Assembly (NCBI RefSeq): GCF_902167635.1
Contig: NZ_CABHMS010000001.1
Span: 930,001-994,000 of the forward strand
DNA length: 64,000 nt
Source of the DNA: Chitinophaga vietnamensis
GTDB lineage: Bacteria > Bacteroidota > Bacteroidia > Chitinophagales > Chitinophagaceae
Direction: 5' to 3'
The notes beneath the pieces are model-generated. The model made no database searches. It was not told the DNA's origin and worked only from the letters and a program-made list of their open reading frames with translations. The translations under genes and the position numbers were made by a program. Positions within the stretch are counted from its first letter, which is position 1, and the number at the start of each line of letters is the position of its first letter. Positions 43,212 to 51,990 of this stretch are shown piece by piece.

Positions 43212-44276
43212 ATGTGGAACGAGAAATTATATGATGTGGCCGTGGCGCTCCTGAAACAGCTGATCGCCACCCCCTCATTGAGCCGCGAAGAAGAAGGGAC
43301 CGCACAAGTGATCAGCGATTTCCTCGCTGCCATGGACATCCCGCACGAACGGCATCTCAACAATATCTGGGCGTACAACCAACACCACGACCCGGCGAAA
43401 CCCTATATCCTGCTCAATTCCCATCATGATACCGTAAAACCTAATCCGCAATATACCCGCGATCCTTTCAGTCCGGATGTGGAAGACGGCAAACTGTTCG
43501 GCCTCGGCAGCAATGATGCCGGCGGCTGCCTGGTAAGCCTCATCGCCACTTTCCTGCATTTCTATCAGCGCACGGATCTCTCTTATAACATCATCCTCTC
43601 TGCTACCGCAGAAGAAGAGATCAGCGGTCATAACGGCATAGAAAGTATCCTCGATAAATTGCCTGTGATCGATTTTGCGATCGTGGGCGAGCCTACGCAA
43701 ACGCAGCTGGCCGTAGCCGAAAAAGGCCTGATGGTGCTGGATTGCACGGTTACCGGCAAAGCAGGTCATGCTGCGCGTGAAGAAGGAGAGAACGCGCTCT
43801 ATAAGGCATTGCCCGACCTGCAATGGTTCAGGGATTTCCGTTTCCCGAAAGTATCGGAAACACTGGGCCCCGTGAAGATGAGCGTAACGGTGATCAACAC
43901 TTCCAACAAAGCGCACAACGTAGTGCCGGCAGATTGCACCTTTGTGGTGGATGTGCGGGCCAATGATCAATACACCCTCGAAGAGCTGCTGGATATCATC
44001 CGCGCCAACGTGCACTGCGACGTGAAGCCACGCTCCATGCGCATGCGGCCTTCATTCATCCCGCTGGATCACCCCTTTGTGAAAGGAGGCATCTCGGTAG
44101 GGAAAACCTGGTATGGATCGCCTACAACATCCGACCAGGCGCTGATTCCGGCTACTTCGGTGAAGATGGGACCCGGCGATTCCGCCCGTTCGCATACCGC
44201 CGACGAGTTCATTTATCTGGAAGAGATAAGAGCTGGTATAGATAGTTATATTAAATTGCTGGAAATAATCATGTAA
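43212..44276 (+). CDS. argE: M20-family deacylase, ArgE-like (acyl-citrulline or acyl-ornithine deacylase)
   Basis: Zinc hydrolase that removes the acyl group. Metal and catalytic motifs are LLNSHHDTVKPN (His and Asp), GLGSNDAGGCL (bridging Asp), SATAEEEISG (catalytic Glu pair) and AIVGEPTQ; a dimerisation domain with TGKAGHAAREEGENAL is in the middle. 354 residues. Since the carbamoyltransferase works on acylated ornithine, the substrate is probably acylcitrulline. It starts 3 nt after argB. Confidence 0.87.
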   Translation: MWNEKLYDVAVALLKQLIATPSLSREEEGTAQVISDFLAAMDIPHERHLNNIWAYNQHHDPAKPYILLNSHHDTVKPNPQYTRDPFSPDVEDGKLFGLGSNDAGGCLVSLIATFLHFYQRTDLSYNIILSATAEEEISGHNGIESILDKLPVIDFAIVGEPTQTQLAVAEKGLMVLDCTVTGKAGHAAREEGENALYKALPDLQWFRDFRFPKVSETLGPVKMSVTVINTSNKAHNVVPADCTFVVDVRANDQYTLEELLDIIRANVHCDVKPRSMRMRPSFIPLDHPFVKGGISVGKTWYGSPTTSDQALIPATSVKMGPGDSARSHTADEFIYLEEIRAGIDSYIKLLEIIM

Positions 44277-44277
44277 G

Positions 44278-44859
44278 ATGGATTTCTTTCCTACACTAGA
44301 GAATAAACGTGTATTGCTGCAACCGCTGGAAATGGAGCACCTCGACGACCTGTTGCCCATTGCCCTGCAACCGGTGTTGTGGAAACTGACACCCACCGCA
44401 GTGAGCAGTCAACAGGACCTGGAAAGATATATCCAGACGGCCCTCGACGAGCGCACAGCGGGCGTTTCCATCCCCTTTGTGATCATCGACAAACAAACGC
44501 ACCGCGTAGCCGGCAGCACCCGCTTTGCCGCACTAACGCTGCCGCATAAACGAACCGAGATCGGCTGGACCTGGATAGATCCATCCCTGCATGGCACCGG
44601 CCTCAACAAAGCGATGAAGTTCGCCATGCTGCAACACGCCTTTGAAGTGCTGCATCTTAATCGTGTAGAGCTTAAAACCGATGAACTGAATACGCAATCG
44701 CGCAACGCCATGCTGAGCATCGGCTGTCAGCAGGAAGGCATCTTCCGCAGCCATATGATCACCAGCAGCGGCAGGGTCAGGAATACCGTATATTTCAGCA
44801 TCATCAAAGAAGAATGGCCGGAAGTGAAGGAAAGGATCTTCGGCAAATACGATCTATAA
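44278..44859 (+). CDS. RimJ/RimL-type GNAT acetyltransferase inside the arginine operon
   Basis: 193 residues with the RimJ/L layout: ENKRVLLQPLEMEHLDDLLPI, IGWTWIDPSLHGTGLNKAMKFAML (acetyl-CoA loop), LNRVELKTDELNTQSRNAMLSIG. Members acetylate protein N-termini or small amines. One nucleotide separates it from the argE-type stop, so it is co-translated with arginine genes. Either an unrelated passenger or a second acyltransferase in the pathway; the sequence does not decide. Confidence 0.75.
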   Translation: MDFFPTLENKRVLLQPLEMEHLDDLLPIALQPVLWKLTPTAVSSQQDLERYIQTALDERTAGVSIPFVIIDKQTHRVAGSTRFAALTLPHKRTEIGWTWIDPSLHGTGLNKAMKFAMLQHAFEVLHLNRVELKTDELNTQSRNAMLSIGCQQEGIFRSHMITSSGRVRNTVYFSIIKEEWPEVKERIFGKYDL

Positions 44860-44860
44860 C

Positions 44861-44935
44861 ACGCAAAGCCGCGAAGTGGCAAAGAACGCAAAGAATATCT
44901 TTGCTGCTTATGCTGCTCCGCTGCTTTGCGAGAAC
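44861..44935. repeat. Degenerate family C repeat before argH
   Basis: ACGCAAAGCCGCGAAGTGGC and further CGCAAAG units on the left face CTTTGCTGC...CTGCTTTGCGAGAAC on the right. The mirror is imperfect and lacks the GGGCGAAGCCC core. It begins two bases after the acetyltransferase stop. Confidence 0.8.
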
Positions 44936-44947
44936 AAATACTCGATT

Positions 44948-46279
44948 ATGAAATTGTGGCAAAAAGATAAAGCATCGCTGGCAGCAGTGGAAACGTTCAC
45001 CGTCGGTAAAGACCGTGAAATGGATGCTTTCCTCGCACCCTTCGATGTACTCGGTTCCATGGCCCACATCACCATGCTGCAAAGCATCGGGCTGCTCGAA
45101 AAAGAAGAACTGACCGTACTTAAAGCGGAACTGAAAAATATTTACCAGGAAATACAGGAAGGGAATTTTACGCTGGAAGAAGGCGTAGAAGATATTCACT
45201 CCCAGGTAGAACTATTGCTCACACGCCGTTTGGGCGAAGTAGGCAAGAAGATACACAGCGGCCGTTCCCGCAACGACCAGGTGCTGGTTGACCTCAAGCT
45301 GTTCCTGCGCCACGAACTGCAGCTGATGGTAGAAGAAGTACAGGCCCTGTTCACTTTACTGCAATCGAAAAGTGAGGAGTACAAACATCAGCTGATGCCG
45401 GGTTATACACACCTGCAAATAGCGATGCCCTCCTCTTTCGGGCTGTGGTTCGGCGCCTACGCCGAAAGCCTGGTGGATGACCTCACCATGCTGCAAGGCG
45501 CTTACCGCGTGGTGAACAAGAACCCGCTTGGCTCTGCCGCCGGCTATGGTTCTTCGTTCCCCCTTGACCGTGAGCTCACCACCTCCCTGCTCGGGTTCGA
45601 CACGCTCAACTACAACGTCGTATATGCCCAGATGGGCCGCGGCAAAACAGAAAAGCTGGTGGCCTTTGCATTGGCAGGCATCGCCTCTACCATCGCTAAA
45701 ATGGCCATGGACGCCTGTTTGTTCATGAACCAGAACTTCGGCTTCATCAGCTTCCCCGATGAGCTCACCACCGGCTCCAGCATCATGCCGCACAAAAAGA
45801 ACCCGGATGTATGGGAACTGATCCGCTCTCATGGCAACAAGATACAGGCATTACCCAACGAGATCGCCATGATGATCACCAACCTGCCATCGGGCTACCA
45901 CCGCGACTTACAGCTGCTGAAAGAAAACCTGTTCCCGGCTTTTCAAACGTTGAAAGACTGTATCCGCATGAGCCGCCTGATGCTGGAAAATATCCGCATC
46001 AAGGATCATATTCTCGACGATGAAAAATACCAATACCTTTTCAGCGTAGAAGTGGTGAACAACTTCGTGCTGCAAGGCACGCCATTCCGGGAGGCGTATA
46101 AAAAAGTAGGACTGGATATCGAAAACGGAACGTTCTCTCCTGAAAAAGAAGTGAAACATACACATGCCGGCAGCATCGGCAACCTCTGCACCGCGCAGAT
46201 CAAAGCTCAGATGGATGCGGTGGTTAAAGGTTTCCCGTTTGAAAAAGTAGAACAGGCAATTGCTGCGTTACTAAAATAA
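44948..46279 (+). CDS. argH: Argininosuccinate lyase
   Basis: Splits argininosuccinate into arginine and fumarate. Fumarase/aspartase superfamily signature GSSIMPHKKNPD near residue 280, with SGRSRNDQVLVDLKL and MPGYTHLQIAMP upstream. 443 residues. ATG 44948 (MKLWQKDKASLAAVETF) is used; the open frame extends upstream to 44876, but that part is only translated intergenic repeat. Last gene of the operon, followed by a terminator. Confidence 0.93.
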   Translation: MKLWQKDKASLAAVETFTVGKDREMDAFLAPFDVLGSMAHITMLQSIGLLEKEELTVLKAELKNIYQEIQEGNFTLEEGVEDIHSQVELLLTRRLGEVGKKIHSGRSRNDQVLVDLKLFLRHELQLMVEEVQALFTLLQSKSEEYKHQLMPGYTHLQIAMPSSFGLWFGAYAESLVDDLTMLQGAYRVVNKNPLGSAAGYGSSFPLDRELTTSLLGFDTLNYNVVYAQMGRGKTEKLVAFALAGIASTIAKMAMDACLFMNQNFGFISFPDELTTGSSIMPHKKNPDVWELIRSHGNKIQALPNEIAMMITNLPSGYHRDLQLLKENLFPAFQTLKDCIRMSRLMLENIRIKDHILDDEKYQYLFSVEVVNNFVLQGTPFREAYKKVGLDIENGTFSPEKEVKHTHAGSIGNLCTAQIKAQMDAVVKGFPFEKVEQAIAALLK

Positions 46280-46293
46280 TTATTACTAGAATA

Positions 46294-46332
46294 AACTAAA
46301 AGGTCCCGGCAAAACGCAGGGACCTTTTAGTT
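46294..46332. terminator. Bidirectional terminator between argH and the TonB receptor
   Basis: AACTAAAAGGTCCC (46294-46307) pairs perfectly with GGGACCTTTTAGTT (46319-46332), 14 bp. It serves both convergent genes; it is unlike the tandem-unit palindromes. Confidence 0.88.
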
Positions 46333-46335
46333 TTA

Positions 46336-48696
46336 TCAGAAGCCAATATTCACGCCCACGAAGAAATTAAATCCCGCCATCGGGTAATAGTAATTATCCG
46401 GTCTTACTCTACCATCCACATACGAGCCATAGGTGCTGCCATTAGGCTGATAGAGATTGTTGAAGATATTGTTGAGCAACAGCTGTACACCCAGTTCGCG
46501 GAACAGTGGCTGCGGCACCAGGTAGTTGAAACGCAGGTTGCTCACGAAGTAAGGATCGAGGCTGCTGGCTATATTGGATGTGTTATCCATATATTGGCGG
46601 CTTACATATTTTCCTTGCAGATCGATGGTCAGGTTCTTCACTGGTCGCGCAGTTAACGTATATCCACCTACGAAAGCGGGGGAGTAGGAGATGTTGGTAT
46701 TGCCAAACTGCAATACATGTGGCGCATTGGCAGCGTCATAATATACGCCGCTGAAATCCTGTACTTTGTTCTCGCTCAAAGCCGCATTGGCAGCGATGTT
46801 GAACATACTGCCCAATTTCACATTGCCCTGTACCTCCAGGCCCAGGCGGTAGCTTTTCGGGATGTTGGTGCGCACATACGCGCCTACATCGTTGAGTTGC
46901 CCGGTTTGTACAAGCTGGTTGCGGTAGCTCATGTAATATACATTGGCTTGTATGTTGGCGATGTTGTTGTTCCACACGTAGCCTGCTTCAAGATCGCGCA
47001 GCATTTCCGGTTTGGGCATGCCTGCTCCGATGTTGGACTCAAAGTCGGTACGGTTGGGCTCTTTGTGGCCGATGGCAACAGATGCAAAGATGCGGTTGTT
47101 GGTATTGAGATAATAATACAAGCCTGCTTTCGGGTTGAAGAAATCGTAGTTCACATGCGGCATGTATTGTGGCGCCGCATCGAAGCCGTTCATGTTATAC
47201 TGGATATTGCGGTACTGCAGATCGGCGAAGAAGCGGAGGGCCTCTGTGATCTTGTATTCTCCTTTCCAGTAGATGTTGAAATCATTTTTGTCTGCCGGAA
47301 AGCGGTGATATTCGTGGTCTTTATCGATGCCGGCGAAGGCCCAGATCACTTTCCCGAAGTGTTGCCCTTCGTAGCGGTTCCAGCCGCCGCCAAGGCTCCA
47401 GTTGAATTTATTGCCGGTACGGTTAACGGAGAAAATGGAGCCATAGAAGTAGTTGTCGAGCCATAGCTGGCGCACGAGATCGGTGGTATCTACTTTACCG
47501 CCATTGATCACCGGCGCTGCAATGCCGTAATCGGCGAGGGCTTGCGCGGCTTTGTATTCTTCATAGTAGCCGCGGCCGCGTGTGAGGTGGAGCGCAACGT
47601 TGAAGTTGAGATGCGTATTGATCTCCTGGTTGAGGAACAGTTGATAATGATCCTGCTGGTAGTTATCTGTTTCGTTATCGTAAGGTGTGCCGGGCTTTTC
47701 CGTGCCTGCGGGGTTGTAGGTACGGTTTGTTTTCAGCATGGCTTCTGGTACGCCATACCAGGCCTGGTAAGTTTTTTCTTTACCGGAGAAGATGTTGAGG
47801 CGGATCGCTGTTTTTTTGGAGATGTAAGCAGCAGAGGTGTAGAAGGACCGGAGATCGGAAGATGCGCGGTCGATATAACCGTCTGACGATATTTTAGACA
47901 GGCGCGCATCGATGGTGAAGTGATCGTTGATCAGGCCGGAACCCGCTTTCACGGTATGTTTCCAGCTATTGAAAGAACCGTAGCTGTTATTCAGTTCGCC
48001 ATATGCTTTCTCATGAAATTCGTTGGTGCTGAGGTTGAGGGTGGCGCCGAATGCGCCTGCGCCGTTGGTGGAGGTGCCTACGCCGCGCTGCAGTTCTATA
48101 CTGCTGACAGAAGAAGCGAAATCAGGCATGTTCACAAAGAAAGTACCTTGTGATTCTGCATCGTTGATGGGGATGCCGTTCACGGTTACGTTGATGCGGG
48201 TGATGTCGGAACCCCGCACCCGCAGGCCGGTGTAGCCGATGCCGGTACCTGCGTCGGAATTGGTGACTACGCCGGGGAGTTCATTCAGCAGGATGGGGAG
48301 GTCTTGTCCGAGGTTTTGTTTTTTGATCTCTTCCGCAGATAAAGTGCTGTGTACGAAAGGCGCATTTTTTCCTGCGCGCAGGCTGCTGATCTCGATCGGT
48401 TTTACGAACAAACCGGTTTCTTCCAGTGCGATGTTGATGGTTTCACCAGTGTTAACGCTGGTATTGAATGCCTTGAAACCCAGGTAGGTGGCGGAAAGCG
48501 GGTAATGACCTTTTTTATGCAGCTGAATGGTGAAGTGTCCTTTGCTATCGGTGAGTGCGCCTTGCTGGTTCACGGATATCGATACGCCTTCGAGCGGACT
48601 GCCATTGGTTTTGTTGATGACGGTGCCGGTAATCAGGGATTGTGCTTGCAAGATGCCTGGTATAGCCAGCAGCATCCACAACATGAGCTGTTTCAT
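46336..48696 (-). CDS. TonB-dependent outer-membrane receptor, predicted thiamin uptake
   Basis: 786 residues. Signal peptide 1-19 (to LQAQS); a CarboxypepD_reg-like domain (about 20-105, ITGTVINKTNGSPLEGVSI); plug domain with LPGVVTNSDAGTGIGYTGLRVRGSDI (about 140-165); a 22-strand barrel ending in an aromatic-terminated strand, FNFFVGVNIGF. It transports a scarce nutrient using TonB energy. The TPP riboswitch in its leader means it is made when thiamin pyrophosphate is low, so thiamin or a precursor is the likely cargo. Stands alone; no other thiamin gene is nearby. Confidence 0.9.
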   Translation of the reverse strand: MKQLMLWMLLAIPGILQAQSLITGTVINKTNGSPLEGVSISVNQQGALTDSKGHFTIQLHKKGHYPLSATYLGFKAFNTSVNTGETINIALEETGLFVKPIEISSLRAGKNAPFVHSTLSAEEIKKQNLGQDLPILLNELPGVVTNSDAGTGIGYTGLRVRGSDITRINVTVNGIPINDAESQGTFFVNMPDFASSVSSIELQRGVGTSTNGAGAFGATLNLSTNEFHEKAYGELNNSYGSFNSWKHTVKAGSGLINDHFTIDARLSKISSDGYIDRASSDLRSFYTSAAYISKKTAIRLNIFSGKEKTYQAWYGVPEAMLKTNRTYNPAGTEKPGTPYDNETDNYQQDHYQLFLNQEINTHLNFNVALHLTRGRGYYEEYKAAQALADYGIAAPVINGGKVDTTDLVRQLWLDNYFYGSIFSVNRTGNKFNWSLGGGWNRYEGQHFGKVIWAFAGIDKDHEYHRFPADKNDFNIYWKGEYKITEALRFFADLQYRNIQYNMNGFDAAPQYMPHVNYDFFNPKAGLYYYLNTNNRIFASVAIGHKEPNRTDFESNIGAGMPKPEMLRDLEAGYVWNNNIANIQANVYYMSYRNQLVQTGQLNDVGAYVRTNIPKSYRLGLEVQGNVKLGSMFNIAANAALSENKVQDFSGVYYDAANAPHVLQFGNTNISYSPAFVGGYTLTARPVKNLTIDLQGKYVSRQYMDNTSNIASSLDPYFVSNLRFNYLVPQPLFRELGVQLLLNNIFNNLYQPNGSTYGSYVDGRVRPDNYYYPMAGFNFFVGVNIGF

Positions 48697-48722
48697 TAGT
48701 AATATGTATTTCTTGTTTTCAA

Positions 48723-48797
48723 ATTCCTAACCAGCATTACCTGGTCCAGGTTCGGTGGGTGTGATCTCAGCCTGAAAGTAAGGCACCCCATTGGAAC
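48723..48797 (-). promoter_or_regulatory. TPP (THI-box) riboswitch
   Basis: Read on the minus strand: GTTCC, AATGGGGTGCC, CAGGCTGAGATCACACCC, GAACCTGGACCAGGTAATGC, TGGTTAGGAAT. These are the conserved GGGGUGC, CUGAGA, ACCC, GAACCUG and UAAUGC elements of the thiamin pyrophosphate aptamer. P1 can form from 48793-48797 with 48723-48727. The receptor start is only 26 nt further, so ligand binding probably blocks translation, not transcription. Confidence 0.93.
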
Positions 48798-48821
48798 GCT
48801 TGTGCAGCGCTATTTCCAGTA

Positions 48822-48829
48822 CAAAGGTA
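48822..48829 (-). promoter_or_regulatory. -7 box for the TPP-riboswitch transcript
   Basis: TACCTTTG on the minus strand, exact TAnnTTTG, with TTTG at 48851-48854 as the -33 element (21-nt spacer). It is about 25 nt before the aptamer. Confidence 0.6.
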
Positions 48830-48944
48830 TTTTGTTGGCGCTAAAAAAGGCAAATTATTTTTTGCGAAGAGAAAAATCAGTAATTTGATGTGGCTTCTCT
48901 CAATCATCGGTATAAATTTTTAATCATTTAAATTTTTATTGAAG

Positions 48945-49355
48945 ATGATCAAGATGCAGTTGATCGGCTACCTCGGCCGCGATGCGGTAAAGCGTGAGGT
49001 AAACGGCGTATCCGTTCTTAATTTCTCGGTAGCGGTAACAGAGCGTTTCAAGAACGCGCTGGGCGTATTACAGGAAAGGACCACCTGGGCAGATTGTTCC
49101 CTTTGGGAGCGCGACTATCTGGCGCCTTTTCTGAAACTGGGTACGCAGGTATTTATAGAAGGCTCTCCGCGGGTGGAAGGTTATGTGAGTAACAACACCG
49201 GCGAAGTAAGCGGAGCCTTGAGGATACGTGTAGGCCAGTTGCAATTGCTCAGCCGTAAAGACGACGACAAACGCCGCGCTACCACTTCCATTGAACCGCC
49301 TGTACCGGAGGCCTCGCCCGAACAGGAACTACCGGCAGACGATCTCCCATTTTAA
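48945..49355 (+). CDS. ssb: Single-stranded DNA-binding protein
   Basis: 136 residues. OB-fold start MIKMQLIGYLGRDAVKREVN, then VLNFSVAVTERF, TTWADCSLWERDYLAPFLKLG and VFIEGSPRVEGYV. A short linker and the acidic tip ADDLPF follow, the docking tail for replication and repair partners. ATG 48945 is used; an in-frame TTG lies two codons before. Single gene with its own terminator. Genomes of this group often have several ssb copies; whether this is the main one is unknown. Confidence 0.9.
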   Translation: MIKMQLIGYLGRDAVKREVNGVSVLNFSVAVTERFKNALGVLQERTTWADCSLWERDYLAPFLKLGTQVFIEGSPRVEGYVSNNTGEVSGALRIRVGQLQLLSRKDDDKRRATTSIEPPVPEASPEQELPADDLPF

Positions 49356-49379
49356 ATGTTCATGTGCATTCCAATATGA

Positions 49380-49412
49380 AAGCCAACCTGTTATGGTTGG
49401 CTTTTTTGTATT
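49380..49412 (+). terminator. Terminator after ssb
   Basis: AAGCCAACC (49380-49388) pairs with GGTTGGCTT (49396-49404), followed by TTTTTGTATTTTTT. Confidence 0.88.
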
Positions 49413-49424
49413 TTTTCAAAAAGA

Positions 49425-49455
49425 TTTGGTGTTAATTGAAAAACACCTATCTTTG
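49425..49455 (+). promoter_or_regulatory. Promoter of the initiator tRNA
   Basis: TTTG (49425-49428), 19-nt spacer, TATCTTTG (49448-49455). Both boxes and the spacing match the Bacteroidota primary sigma consensus exactly. It ends 9 nt before the tRNA. Confidence 0.85.
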
Positions 49456-49464
49456 CACCCTCAT

Positions 49465-49536
<72 letters not shown>

Positions 49537-49549
49537 CAAAAAAACAAGG

Positions 49550-49572
49550 GCCGAAGAAATTCGGCTTTTTTT
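49550..49572 (+). terminator. Terminator after the initiator tRNA
   Basis: GCCGAA (49550-49555), GAAA loop, TTCGGC (49560-49565), then seven T. Confidence 0.85.
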
Positions 49573-49650
49573 ATTTAGGAATTTACTGATTTTCGGATTT
49601 TTGGATTTGATGTAAATCCTTAGATCCAAAAATCAATAAATTCCTAAATT
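49573..49650. repeat. Family A-like palindrome between tRNA-fMet and era
   Basis: ATTTAGGAATTTACTGATTT and GGATTTTTGGATTT on the left (49573-49608) mirror 49615-49650 with about five mismatches in 36 bp around a 6-base loop. It begins right after the tRNA terminator T-run and ends 16 nt before era. Confidence 0.88.
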
Positions 49651-49666
49651 CATTCAAGGTTATATC

Positions 49667-50536
49667 ATGCATAAAGCTGGTTTTGTAAATATCTTCGGTA
49701 AGCCCAATGCGGGAAAAAGTACATTGCTGAACGCCATCATCGGCGAGAAGCTGGCCATTATCTCCCCCAAAGTGCAAACCACCCGCCACCGTATCACAGG
49801 AGTGCTAACGGAACCGGGCTATCAGATCGTATTCTCGGATACGCCGGGTATCATCGATCCCAAATACAAGCTGCATGAAAAAATGATGAGCGCCGTGAAA
49901 TCCGCCCTCGAAGATGCGGACGTAGCGCTGCTGATCGTAGATGCGAAAGACTCGCTCGACGAGAACCTCGCTCTCTTTGAATCGCTGAAGCTGAAAGTGC
50001 CCTGTATCCTCATCCTCAACAAAATGGATGTGATCAGCAAAGAAGATATGGCCGCGCTGGTAAGCCGCTGTGAGGCCTGGGGCCATGCCAAAGCAGTGAT
50101 CCCCATCTCCGCCCGCCAGCAGAAAGGCGTAAAGGAACTGATCGCCAAAATAGTGGAACTCATCCCCGAAGCCGAAGCCTTCTACCCGGATGACACACTA
50201 ACGGATAAGTCTACACGCTTTTTCGTCGCCGAGATCATACGCGAAAAAATATTCCATCTCTTTGAAGAAGAGATCCCCTATCACACCGCCGTGATCGTAA
50301 CACAATTCCAGGAAAAGGAAACGCTCACCAAAATTACTGCCGAGATCATCGTTACCAGGGAAACACAGAAAGGTATCATCCTCGGTGAAAAGGGTAAATC
50401 CATCCGTGAGCTGGGAACCCTTGCCAGGAAAGAGATTGAGCAGTTCATCGACAGGAAGGTGTTCCTTGAGCTCTTTGTAAAAGTGCGGGGCAAGTGGAGA
50501 GATAATGACCTGTATCTGAAAGAATACGGATACTAG
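49667..50536 (+). CDS. era: GTPase Era
   Basis: Ribosome assembly GTPase that binds the 3' end of 16S rRNA. G1 FGKPNAGKST (10-19), G3 DTPG, G4 NKMD, then a KH domain with KGIILGEKGKSIRELGTLARKEIEQFI and the closing VKVRGKWRDNDLYLKEYGY. 289 residues. Followed 41 nt later by der; the pairing of these two ribosome-assembly GTPases is common in Bacteroidota. Confidence 0.95.
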   Translation: MHKAGFVNIFGKPNAGKSTLLNAIIGEKLAIISPKVQTTRHRITGVLTEPGYQIVFSDTPGIIDPKYKLHEKMMSAVKSALEDADVALLIVDAKDSLDENLALFESLKLKVPCILILNKMDVISKEDMAALVSRCEAWGHAKAVIPISARQQKGVKELIAKIVELIPEAEAFYPDDTLTDKSTRFFVAEIIREKIFHLFEEEIPYHTAVIVTQFQEKETLTKITAEIIVTRETQKGIILGEKGKSIRELGTLARKEIEQFIDRKVFLELFVKVRGKWRDNDLYLKEYGY

Positions 50537-50577
50537 GTAAGGACTGAAAATTTTTAGAATATCAAATCAAAGTAATA

Positions 50578-51891
50578 ATGGCTGGATTTACAGTAGCTAT
50601 AGTGGGCCGCCCTAACGTGGGCAAATCAACGTTGTTCAACCGTTTGCTGGAACAGCGCAAAGCTATCGTGGATGACCAGAGCGGCGTTACGCGCGACCGC
50701 CAGTATGGTATTGCCGACTGGAACGGCAAAACTTTTAACGTAATCGACACCGGTGGATTTGTAGCAGGTAGCGACGATGTGTTTGAAAGAGAGATCCGCA
50801 AACAGGTGAAGATCGCGATGGAAGAGGCCAACCTGCTGATCTTTATGTGCGATGTAACTACCGGTATCACCGACCTCGATGCCGACGTGGCAGACCTGCT
50901 GCGCCGCACCTCCAAACCGGTATACCTCGTAGTGAATAAAGTGGATAACCAGCAACGCCAGCTGGAAGCGACCGAGTTTTACAGCATGGGTTTCGAACAT
51001 ATATTTTTCCTTTCTTCCATGACCGGCAGCGGCACCGGCGAACTGCTGGATGATATCGTTACACATATCACCGACGATATGGGCGAAGCCACCATGGAAA
51101 CAGACCTGCCCAAGATCGCCATCATTGGCCAACCTAACGTGGGTAAATCTTCCCTGCTGAATGCCCTCATTGGCGAAGAACGTAACATCGTTTCTGATAT
51201 CGCCGGTACCACAAGAGATACCATTCACACGCATTACAAGCTGTTCCAGAAAGAATTTATGCTCATCGATACCGCTGGTATCAGACGTAAAACAAAAGTA
51301 ACAGAAGACCTGGAGTTCTACTCTGTGATCCGCGCCATCAAAGCGCTGGATGAAGCTGATGTAGTGATGCTGCTGCTGGATGCCGAAAAAGGTATCACTG
51401 CGCAGGACCTCAACATTTTCAGTCTGGCTGCCCGCAAAGGTAAAGGAGTAGTAGTGCTGGTGAACAAGTGGGACCTCGTGGAAAAGGCTACCAATACGGC
51501 CCGCGACTACGAAAAAGAACTGAAGCAACGCCTGGCGCCATTCTCTGATGTGCCTATCATCTTCACCTCAGTAATGGAAAAGCAGCGTATCTTCAAAGCC
51601 ATAGAAACCGCGCTGGAAGTGTATGAGAACCGTACCCGCAAAATACAGACCTCCAAATTGAATGAGGTGATGCTGAAGGCCATCGAGGCTTATCACCCGC
51701 CAGTAGTAAGAGGTGTGCCTATCCGCATTAAATATGTAACGCAGCTGCCTACGCATACGCCGGCCTTTGCGTTTTTCTGTAACCTCCCGGATGATGTGAA
51801 AGCGCCTTACCGGAATTACCTGGAAAACCAGCTCCGTAGCCACTTTGACTTCCGCGGCGTACCCTTAAAGATATTCTTCAGGAAAAAATAA
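50578..51891 (+). CDS. der: GTPase Der (EngA)
   Basis: 50S-subunit assembly factor with two tandem G domains: GRPNVGKSTL (about 8-17), DTGG, NKVD and GQPNVGKSSL (about 181-190), DTAG, NKWD. A C-terminal KH-like domain ends RGVPLKIFFRKK. 437 residues, the usual length. In a probable operon with era. Confidence 0.95.
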   Translation: MAGFTVAIVGRPNVGKSTLFNRLLEQRKAIVDDQSGVTRDRQYGIADWNGKTFNVIDTGGFVAGSDDVFEREIRKQVKIAMEEANLLIFMCDVTTGITDLDADVADLLRRTSKPVYLVVNKVDNQQRQLEATEFYSMGFEHIFFLSSMTGSGTGELLDDIVTHITDDMGEATMETDLPKIAIIGQPNVGKSSLLNALIGEERNIVSDIAGTTRDTIHTHYKLFQKEFMLIDTAGIRRKTKVTEDLEFYSVIRAIKALDEADVVMLLLDAEKGITAQDLNIFSLAARKGKGVVVLVNKWDLVEKATNTARDYEKELKQRLAPFSDVPIIFTSVMEKQRIFKAIETALEVYENRTRKIQTSKLNEVMLKAIEAYHPPVVRGVPIRIKYVTQLPTHTPAFAFFCNLPDDVKAPYRNYLENQLRSHFDFRGVPLKIFFRKK

Positions 51892-51926
51892 ATTCGGATC
51901 CGGATGCAAACATGACGAAATAAATA

Positions 51927-51957
51927 TTTTGTATTTTGATTTTATTCAATACCTTTG
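51927..51957 (+). promoter_or_regulatory. Strong promoter of the Ala-rich lipoprotein
   Basis: TTTTG (51927-51931), 18-nt spacer, TACCTTTG (51950-51957), an exact -7 box. The start codon follows 33 nt later after an A-rich leader, which is typical of strongly translated genes in this group. Confidence 0.7.
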
Positions 51958-51990
51958 CGCCGGTTTTTAAAAAATAAAAAAACACAGAAA

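Noticed and set aside
44876-44947. N-terminal extension of argH
   Set aside because: It reads through the family C repeat; the family start is at 44948.
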